DNA of 19,350 bases from Acinetobacter sp. (GTDB lineage Bacteria > Pseudomonadota > Gammaproteobacteria > Pseudomonadales > Moraxellaceae). The notes beneath the pieces are model-generated. The model was not told the DNA's origin and ran no database searches. It worked only from the letters and a program-made list of their open reading frames with translations. The DNA lies in the NCBI GenBank assembly GCA_030152275.1, contig JASLHF010000026.1, forward strand, positions 1 to 19,350. The letters are read 5' to 3'. Shown piece by piece: positions 7,053 through 14,266 of the stretch; the first letter of the stretch is position 1, and every line of letters begins with the position of its first letter. A program made the position numbers and the translations under genes.

Positions 7053-7958
7053 TCAATTTTCAATCTGCGGTTCAGCCTGCTGGCTTGCGCCGTTCATCTG
7101 CGCAAAGGCTGAAATGAGATTAGCAATTTTTTCTGGCTGGCTTAAAATCGCCCAATGATTCGCCTCCACCTCATTTACGGATAGCTCCTGTACCCATTTT
7201 GGCAGTTCTTCAATCAATTCTGGGCTGACAAAGTTATCGTATTTTAACACCACCGCCTGAACCGGACAGACCGCATGGCGTTGGCGCGGATGAAGCAGAC
7301 ACGGTATAAAGTTGGCGCGATAAAGCCCTACACCGTACTTTCCATCTTTCACAATATTCTGATTTAACGGCAAATCCTGACGGCGTTCCAGCTTAGTCAC
7401 AACCTTTGACCAGCGCTGCGGACTGAAAAAACTCCACGCAGCAGGCGCCAGCAGAGGCAATTGAAACACGGCAATATACCAAGACTTACTTAACTGTTTA
7501 AAAAACTGAGGCTTCCGGTGTTTAAATTTGTCACGCATCCAAAACGCCGCATGATCCAAACATGGGCCGGAAATCGTAGTAAAAGATAAAATACGGCCAC
7601 GGAATGTTTCATCTGTCACTGACTCCCATGACTGAATCGAACCCCAATCATGAGCCGCCAAATGAAAAGGCCGATTTCCCAATACCGCCTGCACAATGCT
7701 GTCCAAATCGCGCGACAGCTGCTGCAAACTATAGGCTTTCACTGATTTGGGCACGCTGGACTGGCCTGCACCGCGCACATCATAACTAATAATATAAAAA
7801 TCCGGCAGCAGCCGTTCAATGACAGGCTCCCAGACTTCCTGATTGTCAGGATAGCCATGCACCAGCACCAACGCTGGCTTAGCTGGATCTCCCCAGCTTT
7901 TGACTAAAAGCCGCTGCTGGTCTGTAGTGCTGACATGCTGTGTAGACGGTGCTTCCAT
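7053..7958 (-). CDS. Alpha/beta hydrolase, epoxide-hydrolase/haloalkane-dehalogenase type
   Basis: This 301-residue cytosolic alpha/beta hydrolase has no signal peptide. HGYPDN (34-39) is the oxyanion-hole HGxP motif. The nucleophile elbow reads AHDWGS, so the nucleophile is Asp104 followed by Trp, as in epoxide hydrolases and haloalkane dehalogenases, rather than the Ser of esterases. A likely acid is Asp241 in KYDNFVSP, and the catalytic His is His268 in EANHWAI. A cap region lies at about 135-215. The substrate cannot be told; an epoxide or similar small hydrophobic molecule is an inference from the Asp-Trp motif. Some proteobacterial relatives are fused to a short-chain dehydrogenase; this one stands alone. 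AAGGA (7966-7970) lies seven bases before the ATG. It is divergent from the pseudogene at 8052 and 78 bases upstream of the antiporter, so the two may be co-transcribed. Confidence 0.9.
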   Translation of the reverse strand: MEAPSTQHVSTTDQQRLLVKSWGDPAKPALVLVHGYPDNQEVWEPVIERLLPDFYIISYDVRGAGQSSVPKSVKAYSLQQLSRDLDSIVQAVLGNRPFHLAAHDWGSIQSWESVTDETFRGRILSFTTISGPCLDHAAFWMRDKFKHRKPQFFKQLSKSWYIAVFQLPLLAPAAWSFFSPQRWSKVVTKLERRQDLPLNQNIVKDGKYGVGLYRANFIPCLLHPRQRHAVCPVQAVVLKYDNFVSPELIEELPKWVQELSVNEVEANHWAILSQPEKIANLISAFAQMNGASQQAEPQIEN

Positions 7959-8051
7959 GATACTGTCCTTTTTAGTTGCGTATTTTCATTGGCGCTTTAC
8001 AGCTGGCAAAAATCAATCTGATCAATGCTTTCGCCTAAATTATGATCTAGT

Positions 8052-8586
8052 ATGAAGCACTGCGAACAAAATGAATTGACCAATATAAACCTAATCAGAA
8101 AAATAATGACAATCCTGATTGTCTCTAATTTTTTACTCAACCATTACGCTCTATATAAAGGTGCAGGCATTGAAATTGAGCAGATTGATGTGGAAACTTG
8201 CTGCATCTGGGTCAAAATGACGCTTACCCGTATGTAAAAATCAAAACATTGAGTGTCGGCGTGCATTTCGGCGGCAGCCTGTACGCCATGGCTGACCCAT
8301 TTTATATGCTGATCTTAATCCATCACTTAAGCTCTAAATATATTGTCTGGGACACATCTGCATCTATTTAGTTTCTCAGCCCAGCACGGGGTGCAGTCTA
8401 TGCCGATATTAAACTGAATTTTTAAGAAATCGCTCAGACCCGCAGTCTTGCGGAAAATTATGCACTGGAAATATGTGAATATTCATTAAATATTTATAAT
8501 GAGGCCGCAACGCGAATTCTGCCGTACAGAAGATCCTATATATTCGGCGCAAACAGCTGAAAGCACGCACAATAAAAAACGCCTGA
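8052..8586 (+). pseudogene. Decayed DUF4442 / hotdog thioesterase-like gene
   Basis: Three reading frames join into one protein. Frame 1 (8052-8237) contains LLNHYALYKGAGIEIEQIDVE and then stops at TAA 8235-8237. Frame 2 (from about 8228) contains VHFGGSLYAMADPFYMLIL and IHHLSSKYIVWDTSASI. It hits TAG at 8369-8371, continues as FLSPARGAVYADIKLNF, hits TAA at 8423-8425 and continues as EIAQTRSLAENYALEI. Frame 3 (from about 8506) ends with SAVQKILYIRRKQLKA and a TGA at 8584-8586. This order matches the DUF4442 family (a hotdog-fold, PaaI-like domain), whose hallmark is HFGGSLYxMxDPFYM followed by YIVWD..ASI.F and a C-terminal LYIRRK. The damage amounts to two frameshifts and two in-frame stops. 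The original start is uncertain; the ATG at 8052 has no good ribosome binding site and ATG 8106 is an alternative. Its stop lies inside the terminator of the opposing gene. Confidence 0.85.
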
Positions 8587-8599
8587 TTATTCAGGCGTT
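8571..8599 (-). terminator. Terminator of the glycine-zipper lipoprotein gene
   Basis: AACGCCTGA (8578-8586) pairs with TCAGGCGTT (8591-8599) around TTAT. On the - strand the stem is followed by U6-A-UU, from the A-run at 8571-8579. It lies about 25 bases past the stop at 8625. Confidence 0.9.
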
Positions 8600-8624
8600 C
8601 TGTTTAAAGCATAAAGACAGATAT

Positions 8625-8981
8625 TTATCGTTTTTGCTCAATCGCGGCACCTGCGCCGCCGCCAATTGCGCCACCGATTGCAGCACCGGTATTGCCGCCA
8701 AATACACTTTTGCCAACGGCAGAGCCAATCGCGCCGCCAACACCGCTATAGGTTGCATTGCGGTTCGAACCGTTTTGGGTTTTACTGCCCACTGCAGCCC
8801 CTGCACCACCGCCAATCGCTGCGCCAGCACCGCCACCGATACTGTTGCCAACGCCGCCGCCCAATGCGCCGCCCAGCGCCGCGGCGCCGATACGCTGATC
8901 ATTAGCAGACATGCTTTCACAGCCTGTCAATACAAATACTGACAGCGCCATCGCGCCTGCTGTGCATAATAACTTTTTCAT
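8625..8981 (-). CDS. Glycine-zipper lipoprotein
   Basis: This 118-residue protein has a lipoprotein signal peptide ending in the lipobox LTGC (18-21). Cys21 would be lipidated, and Glu at +2 argues for outer-membrane sorting. The mature part is almost entirely Gly/Ala repeats (GGALGGGVGNSIGGGAGAAIGGGAGAAVG, then a second block GGAIGSAVGKSVFGG...GGAIGGGAGAAIEQKR), joined by a polar TQNGSNRNATYS linker. Two such blocks fit a glycine-zipper 2TM hairpin, as in Rick_17kDa/SlyB-like envelope lipoproteins. AAGGGG (8989-8994) lies seven bases before the ATG. The GC-rich repetitive sequence produces long but meaningless open frames on the other strand and in other frames. Confidence 0.9.
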   Translation of the reverse strand: MKKLLCTAGAMALSVFVLTGCESMSANDQRIGAAALGGALGGGVGNSIGGGAGAAIGGGAGAAVGSKTQNGSNRNATYSGVGGAIGSAVGKSVFGGNTGAAIGGAIGGGAGAAIEQKR

Positions 8982-9021
8982 TTTCTTTCCCCTTCACATT
9001 GAAAGCTGGCTTTCCTTTATC

Positions 9022-9050
9022 TTATGAAACTCTCAGCGCAGCAGTGTTAA
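9022..9050 (-). promoter_or_regulatory. Possible promoter of the glycine-zipper lipoprotein gene
   Basis: On the - strand TTAACA (9045-9050) is 17 bases from TCATAA (9022-9027). Between it and the gene lies a 14-base palindrome, GAAAGC-TG-GCTTTC (9001-9014), which would form a small stem in the leader. Confidence 0.35.
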
Positions 9051-9078
9051 GACTTTGCTTATGTTTGCAGTAATTTGT

Positions 9079-9103
9079 AAAAAAGCCCTGACATATGCAG
9101 GGC
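9079..9103 (-). terminator. Terminator downstream of the periplasmic protein gene
   Basis: GCCCTG (9085-9090) pairs with CAGGGC (9098-9103) around a seven-base loop. On the - strand it is followed by U6 (complement of 9079-9084). It lies about 97 bases past the stop at 9200. Confidence 0.85.
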
Positions 9104-9199
9104 ATTGTGAAGACAAACTACCTTGACAGGCATAAATGGAATGAACGGCCGATATTATTCGTACAGCGAATTCATTCGAATAAGTGCCAAATCAGCGAT

Positions 9200-9739
9200 T
9201 TATTCAGTTTCTTCAAGCACAGCAATATCACGGCTGACGGCGCCATTTTCAGTCACTACAGCATGAGAAACTTTAGCCTTTCCGTCTGGCGCTGAAATTT
9301 GATTCAATTCTAAACCGCGTTTAACCGGCGCTTGACCTTTTTTAAACTGAACACCTTCTGCATCAATATGTTTGCTTTGAGAAATGACTTCTCCGTCCTG
9401 CTTCACTGTTTTATTCAGTTCAATTTTAGATGTTGGGACAATTACACTGCCCTGCTTCACGACTGGAATAGACAGCTGTTTTTCTGAAAATTGATCCTGA
9501 TTATCCTGAAGTTCAATTTCACGCGCCACAATATCCTTGCCCTTATTGGTCACTTCAAAAACTGTCGCTTCAACTTTGCGCACTGGCTCTTGGCCCGGGG
9601 CACGGCGGATAACTTCAGTTTTCAACACAGGCACTACAGCTTTATCTTGAACCACAATTGTATTTGGCATAGGCGCTGCAAATACTGCTGAAGACACCGC
9701 TAACGCCGAAAAAGCGAAAATATGCTGTAATTTTTTCAT
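9200..9739 (-). CDS. Exported periplasmic protein, function unknown
   Basis: This 179-residue protein has a clear signal peptide (MKKLQHIFAFSALAVSSAVFA, cleaved before APMPN). The mature chain has no Cys and is hydrophilic, built from short Val/Ile-rich strands alternating with charged turns (VVQDKAVVPVLKTEVI, VEATVFEVTNKGKDIVAREIEL, KIELNKTVKQDGEVISQ). This suggests an all-beta periplasmic domain, possibly with repeated units. I do not recognise the family. AGGGG (9746-9750) lies six bases before the ATG. A strong promoter at 9768-9797 and terminators on both sides make it a one-gene unit after the rpoBC operon. Confidence 0.85.
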   Translation of the reverse strand: MKKLQHIFAFSALAVSSAVFAAPMPNTIVVQDKAVVPVLKTEVIRRAPGQEPVRKVEATVFEVTNKGKDIVAREIELQDNQDQFSEKQLSIPVVKQGSVIVPTSKIELNKTVKQDGEVISQSKHIDAEGVQFKKGQAPVKRGLELNQISAPDGKAKVSHAVVTENGAVSRDIAVLEETE

Positions 9740-9767
9740 CCTAAACCCCTGTATTTATATATAGAAA

Positions 9768-9797
9768 ATTATAAAAGTGCGTATTCAATATAGGCAA
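9768..9797 (-). promoter_or_regulatory. Sigma-70 promoter of the periplasmic protein gene
   Basis: On the - strand TTGCCT (9792-9797) is followed after 18 bases by a perfect TATAAT (9768-9773). The predicted start near 9761 gives a leader of about 22 bases containing the ribosome binding site. Confidence 0.65.
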
Positions 9798-9848
9798 AAT
9801 TTCTTGAACAATAAAGTATTAATTATGATTAATATCTAAATATCAGGC

Positions 9849-9877
9849 AAAAAAAGCCGCCCGAAGGCGGCTTTTTT
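9849..9877 (-). terminator. Terminator of the rpoBC operon
   Basis: GCCGCC (9856-9861) pairs with GGCGGC (9866-9871). On the - strand the loop is UUCG, the extra-stable tetraloop, followed by U7. It lies about 18 bases past the rpoC stop and is the strongest terminator in the window. Confidence 0.96.
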
Positions 9878-9894
9878 CTCAATTTAATCGCTGA

Positions 9895-12800
9895 TTAAAG
9901 GCCATTAAATTCGTCATTGAATGCTTGGCTCAACGCTTGATCTACGTCAGAGAAGTCATTATGAAGCTCAAGCTCTGCAGCTTCTGCTTCTTGACGGCGG
10001 CGTTCTAAGTGATACGCCAAACCTGTACCTGCTGGGATCAAACGGCCTACAACAACGTTCTCTTTCAAACCGCGCAAATCATCCTCTTTACCTGTCACAG
10101 CAGCTTCAGTCAACACGCGAGTTGTTTCCTGGAACGATGCAGCAGAGATGAATGAGTCAGTTGAAAGCGATGCTTTCGTAATACCCATCAATTGACGTTC
10201 AAATTTCGCAGGGAACTTGTTTTGCGCAAGAACAGCTTGGTTCTCTTGCATTACGCGGATGTAATCCACTTGTTCGCCTTTGATGAAGCTAGTGTCGCCG
10301 CCATCAGTGATGTCAACTTTACGCAGCATTTGACGCACAATAACTTCGATGTGCTTATCGTTGATTTTTACACCTTGCAGACGGTATACGTCTTGAACTT
10401 CGTTCACGATGTAATTGGTTAATGCAACTTCACCTTTCAAACGCAAGATATCATGCGGATTTTGCGGGCCGTCAGAAATGGTTTCACCGCGGTTCACATG
10501 CTCGCCTTCAAACACGTTGATTTGACGCCATTTTGGAATCAATTCTTCGTAAATTTCAGCGCCGTCATCCGGAGTAATCACTAAACGGTTTTTGCCTTTA
10601 GTTTCTTTACCGAAGCTTACGATACCTGAAATTTCAGCAAGAATTGCATGCTCTTTCGGTTTACGCGCTTCGAACAAGTCAGCTACACGCGGCAGACCAC
10701 CGGTAATATCACGGGTACGTGAAGATTCTTGCGGTACACGGCCAATAACGTCACCAACACCGATTGTTTCGCCGTCACGGACAGAAAGAATCGTGTTTTG
10801 CGGCAAGAAGTAGAACTGTTCACCGCCATCAACGGTATCCAATACGACAGCTGGACGCATATCTTTACCTGACGCAGGACGTGAAGTCACTGGCAAGATT
10901 TCGATTGTCGACATACCTGTTGCATCATCAGTTTTAGATGTCACGGTCACGCCGTCAGCAATCTGGCTGAAACGCACTTTACCGGCAACTTCTGTAACCA
11001 ATGGATGTGTATGCGGATCCCAAGTTGCAACAATACCGCCGCCTTCTACAGGTTGACCATCTTTGATTAAGATCGATGCACCGTATGGAAGTTTATAACG
11101 TTCACGTTCACGACCGATATCATCCGCAATACCAATTTCACCTGAACGTGAAACAGATACCAAGTGACCCTTCGCATGTTGAACAGTTTTAACGTTATGG
11201 AAACGAACTGTACCTTTGTTACGAACTTGAACGCTGTTGGCAGCAGAAGTTCGGCTTGCAGCACCACCCACGTGGAACGTACGCATGGTTAACTGTGTAC
11301 CAGGCTCACCAATTGATTGAGCAGCCATTACACCGACAGATTCACCCGGGTTCACCAAGTGACCGCGCGCTAGGTCTCGGCCATAACATTTCGCACAAAC
11401 ACCGAAAGTTGATGCACAGTTTACAACTGAACGTACTTTCACTTCATCGACACCTTGCTCTTCTAAGTAGTTCGCAAGTTTTTCGTCAATAAGCGTGTTA
11501 CGCGGCAGGATAACATCATCCGAACCAGGTTTTTTCGCATCTTCAGCCAATACACGGCCCAGCACTCGAGTACCTAAGTTCTCAATTACATCACCGCCTT
11601 GAATGAATGGCGTCATTACCAAGCCGTCTAAAGTACCGCAATCCGGCTCAGTAATGACTAAGTCTTGCGCTACGTCTACCAAACGGCGAGTCAAGTAACC
11701 AGAGTTCGCAGTTTTCAGTGCTGTATCGGCCAAACCTTTACGCGCACCGTGTGTTGAAATGAAGTACTGAAGTACTGTCAAACCTTCACGGAAGTTTGCT
11801 TTAATTGGTGTTTCAATGATCGAACCATCCGGTTTCGCCATCAAACCACGCATACCCGCTAACTGACGAATCTGAGCAGCCGAACCACGGGCACCTGAGT
11901 CAGACATCATATAGATTGAGTTGAATGATTTTTGCTTCTCATCTTCACCCTGTTTGTTTTTCACAGTGGTATAAGACAAGTTGTCCATCATTGCTTTCGC
12001 TACTTGGTCGTTTGTACGCGCCCAAATATCGACAACTTTGTTATAACGTTCGCCGGCAGTTACGAAACCTTGCTCAAACTGCTGTTCGATTTCACGAACT
12101 TCAACTTCAGCTTTTTCGATAATCGTTTGCTTAGACGGCGGAATCAGCATGTCTTCCATACCCACAGACACGCCTGAACGAGTCGCTTGACGGAAGCCCA
12201 AGTACATCAATTGGTCAGCGAAGATAACGGTATCTTTCAGACCCAATTTACGGTAGCAAGAGTTGATGATTTTAGAGATGTTCTTTTTCGTCATCTCAAC
12301 GTTAATTTGCTGGAAGTCCATGCCTTCAGGAACAACTTCCCAAAGTAAGCAGCGGCCAGGTGTCGTATCAACAACAATGGTTTGATGCTCGCGCTCACCA
12401 TTTTCATTGATTACAGTTTGATGCACACGCGCTTTAACACGGGCATGCAAGTCAACTTGACCTGTTGCCAATGCGCGGTTTACTTCATCAGTATCCGCAA
12501 ACACCATGCCTTCGCCTTTGGCATTGATCGCATCACGCGTGATGTAATACAAGCCCAAGACAACGTCCTGAGAAGGTACGATAATCGGCTCACCGTTCGC
12601 AGGTGACAAGATGTTGTTTGTAGACATCATTAACGCACGAGCTTCTAATTGAGCTTCAAGTGTTAATGGTACGTGTACCGCCATTTGGTCACCATCGAAG
12701 TCGGCGTTAAACGCAGCACATACGAGCGGGTGAAGACGGATCGCTTTACCTTCAATCAGAGTCGGTTCAAATGCTTGAAGACCCAAACGGTGAAGTGTCG

Positions 12801-14094
12801 GCGCACGGTTCAGCATGATTGGATGCTGACGGATGACGTGAGCAAGAACGTCCCAAACTTCTGGAGTTTCACGTTCAACCATTTTCTTCGCAGCTTTAAT
12901 GGTTGTCGCTTGGCCAGATGCTTGCAGTTTAGCGAAAATGAATGGCTTGAATAATTCAAGCGCCATTTTTTTCGGCAGACCGCATTGGTGCAAACGAAGT
13001 GATGGACCTACTGTAATTACCGAACGGCCTGAATAGTCAACACGCTTACCAAGTAAGTTTTGACGGAAACGGCCTTGCTTACCTTTGATCATGTCTGCCA
13101 AAGATTTAAGAGGACGTTTGTTCGAGCCCGTAATTGCACGGCCGCGGCGGCCGTTATCCAGCAATGCATCTACAGATTCTTGCAGCATACGTTTTTCGTT
13201 ACGTACGATGATATCTGGCGCTGCAAGGTCAAGAAGACGCTTCAAACGGTTGTTACGGTTAATTACACGACGGTAAAGATCGTTCAAGTCAGAAGTCGCG
13301 AAACGGCCGCCTTCAAGCGGTACAAGCGGACGAAGATCTGGCGGAAGTACTGGCAGTACATTCATCACCATCCATTCTGGCTTGTTGTTTGACTCTTTGA
13401 ACGCTTCCATCAATTTCAGACGTTTAGACGCTTTTTTAAGCTTGGTTTCTGAAGTTGTGTTTGGAATTTCTTCACGCAGGCGAGAAATTTCAGCTTCAAG
13501 ATCGATGTCTTTCAACAAATCTTGAACAGCTTCTGCACCCATTTTCGCTGTGAATTCATCACCGTGCTCTTCTAACGCATTGAAGTATTCTTCATCGTTA
13601 AGAAGCTGGTATTTCTCAAACGGAGTCATACCTGGGTCAGTGACAACATAAGATTCGAAATACAATACGCGTTCGATATCACGCAGGGTCATGTCTAATA
13701 ATAGACCGATACGGCTCGGAAGTGATTTTAAGAACCAGATGTGTGCAACTGGAGAAGCAAGCTCGATGTGACCCATACGTTCACGGCGAACTTTCGCAGT
13801 TGTTACTTCAACGCCACATTTTTCACAAATGACGCCTTTGTATTTCATACGCTTGTATTTACCGCACAAGCATTCGTAATCTTTTACTGGACCAAAAATT
13901 TTGGCACAGAACAAACCGTCACGCTCTGGCTTGAACGTACGGTAGTTGATTGTCTCAGGCTTTTTCACTTCGCCGTGAGACCATGACTTAATCATTTCTG
14001 GTGACGCAAGACCAATACGGATGCGGTCAAACTCTACAGGAGCGTGGCCGTCTGAATCCGTCTTTTTGCGCATGATATCGAGCAAGTCTTTCAA
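9895..14094 (-). CDS. rpoC: DNA-directed RNA polymerase subunit beta'
   Basis: This is the largest subunit of RNA polymerase, holding the catalytic Mg and the clamp. At 1399 residues it is close to the E. coli length (1407). The first zinc site is Cys75, 77, 90 and 93. The active-site motif NADFDGD carries Asp465, 467 and 469. The second zinc site is Cys819, 893, 900 and 903. All are offset by +5 from the E. coli numbers. The switch/rudder region, bridge helix and trigger-loop regions read as intact, with no frameshift or insertion. The C-terminus (EFNGL) is variable in this genus. The start is a TTG at 14094, giving (M)KDLLDIMRKK, which aligns with E. coli MKDLLKF. GGAG (14102-14105) is seven bases upstream. 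It follows rpoB by 172 bases, a gap that contains a palindromic repeat, and ends in a UUCG terminator. Confidence 0.99.
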   Translation of the reverse strand: MKDLLDIMRKKTDSDGHAPVEFDRIRIGLASPEMIKSWSHGEVKKPETINYRTFKPERDGLFCAKIFGPVKDYECLCGKYKRMKYKGVICEKCGVEVTTAKVRRERMGHIELASPVAHIWFLKSLPSRIGLLLDMTLRDIERVLYFESYVVTDPGMTPFEKYQLLNDEEYFNALEEHGDEFTAKMGAEAVQDLLKDIDLEAEISRLREEIPNTTSETKLKKASKRLKLMEAFKESNNKPEWMVMNVLPVLPPDLRPLVPLEGGRFATSDLNDLYRRVINRNNRLKRLLDLAAPDIIVRNEKRMLQESVDALLDNGRRGRAITGSNKRPLKSLADMIKGKQGRFRQNLLGKRVDYSGRSVITVGPSLRLHQCGLPKKMALELFKPFIFAKLQASGQATTIKAAKKMVERETPEVWDVLAHVIRQHPIMLNRAPTLHRLGLQAFEPTLIEGKAIRLHPLVCAAFNADFDGDQMAVHVPLTLEAQLEARALMMSTNNILSPANGEPIIVPSQDVVLGLYYITRDAINAKGEGMVFADTDEVNRALATGQVDLHARVKARVHQTVINENGEREHQTIVVDTTPGRCLLWEVVPEGMDFQQINVEMTKKNISKIINSCYRKLGLKDTVIFADQLMYLGFRQATRSGVSVGMEDMLIPPSKQTIIEKAEVEVREIEQQFEQGFVTAGERYNKVVDIWARTNDQVAKAMMDNLSYTTVKNKQGEDEKQKSFNSIYMMSDSGARGSAAQIRQLAGMRGLMAKPDGSIIETPIKANFREGLTVLQYFISTHGARKGLADTALKTANSGYLTRRLVDVAQDLVITEPDCGTLDGLVMTPFIQGGDVIENLGTRVLGRVLAEDAKKPGSDDVILPRNTLIDEKLANYLEEQGVDEVKVRSVVNCASTFGVCAKCYGRDLARGHLVNPGESVGVMAAQSIGEPGTQLTMRTFHVGGAASRTSAANSVQVRNKGTVRFHNVKTVQHAKGHLVSVSRSGEIGIADDIGRERERYKLPYGASILIKDGQPVEGGGIVATWDPHTHPLVTEVAGKVRFSQIADGVTVTSKTDDATGMSTIEILPVTSRPASGKDMRPAVVLDTVDGGEQFYFLPQNTILSVRDGETIGVGDVIGRVPQESSRTRDITGGLPRVADLFEARKPKEHAILAEISGIVSFGKETKGKNRLVITPDDGAEIYEELIPKWRQINVFEGEHVNRGETISDGPQNPHDILRLKGEVALTNYIVNEVQDVYRLQGVKINDKHIEVIVRQMLRKVDITDGGDTSFIKGEQVDYIRVMQENQAVLAQNKFPAKFERQLMGITKASLSTDSFISAASFQETTRVLTEAAVTGKEDDLRGLKENVVVGRLIPAGTGLAYHLERRRQEAEAAELELHNDFSDVDQALSQAFNDEFNGL

Positions 14095-14164
14095 TTTTTT
14101 TCTCCGTGTGCTGTCAAGATTTTCACTTCACAGCTGGGTCACAAATATTGTTTTTTAACTGAGT

Positions 14165-14256
14165 AATCCCCCCTCAATCCCGCCTTTCTAAGCGGGAAAC
14201 TCCCCTTAAATTAAGAGGAGCAAATCCCCCCCTTTAAAAAGGGGGTTGGGGGGATT
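14165..14256. repeat. REP/MITE-like palindromic element in the rpoB-rpoC spacer
   Basis: This 92-base element is bounded by perfect 9-bp inverted ends, AATCCCCCC (14165-14173) and GGGGGGATT (14248-14256). Inside are three further stems: CCCG/CGGG with CTT/AAG (14179-14196), CTCC/GGAG with CTT/AAG (14200-14220), and CCCCCTTT/AAAGGGGG (14228-14245). No coding capacity and no clear target-site duplication are visible. Its C-tract/G-tract composition is unlike the flanking DNA. From memory, similar runs of the AATCCCCC...GGGGGATT type recur in Acinetobacter intergenic regions, so a dispersed repeat is likely; copy number cannot be judged here. Confidence 0.75.
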
Positions 14257-14266
14257 GAATGGTTAC

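Noticed and set aside
8499..8942. Long + strand open frame (147 codons) and two others over the glycine-zipper gene
   Set aside because: They are products of the GC-rich Gly/Ala repeats of the - strand lipoprotein. The translations are Cys/Ala/Thr-rich with no family features, and the + strand frame overlaps the terminator.
9155..9183. Inverted repeat TTATTCG...CGAATAA downstream of the periplasmic gene
   Set aside because: It has only seven bases with a 15-base spacer in AT-rich DNA. The true terminator is further on at 9079-9103.
14228..14245. The CCCCCTTT/AAAGGGGG stem as a terminator between rpoB and rpoC
   Set aside because: There is no U-run on the - strand, and rpoC has no other evident promoter, so termination here would be harmful.
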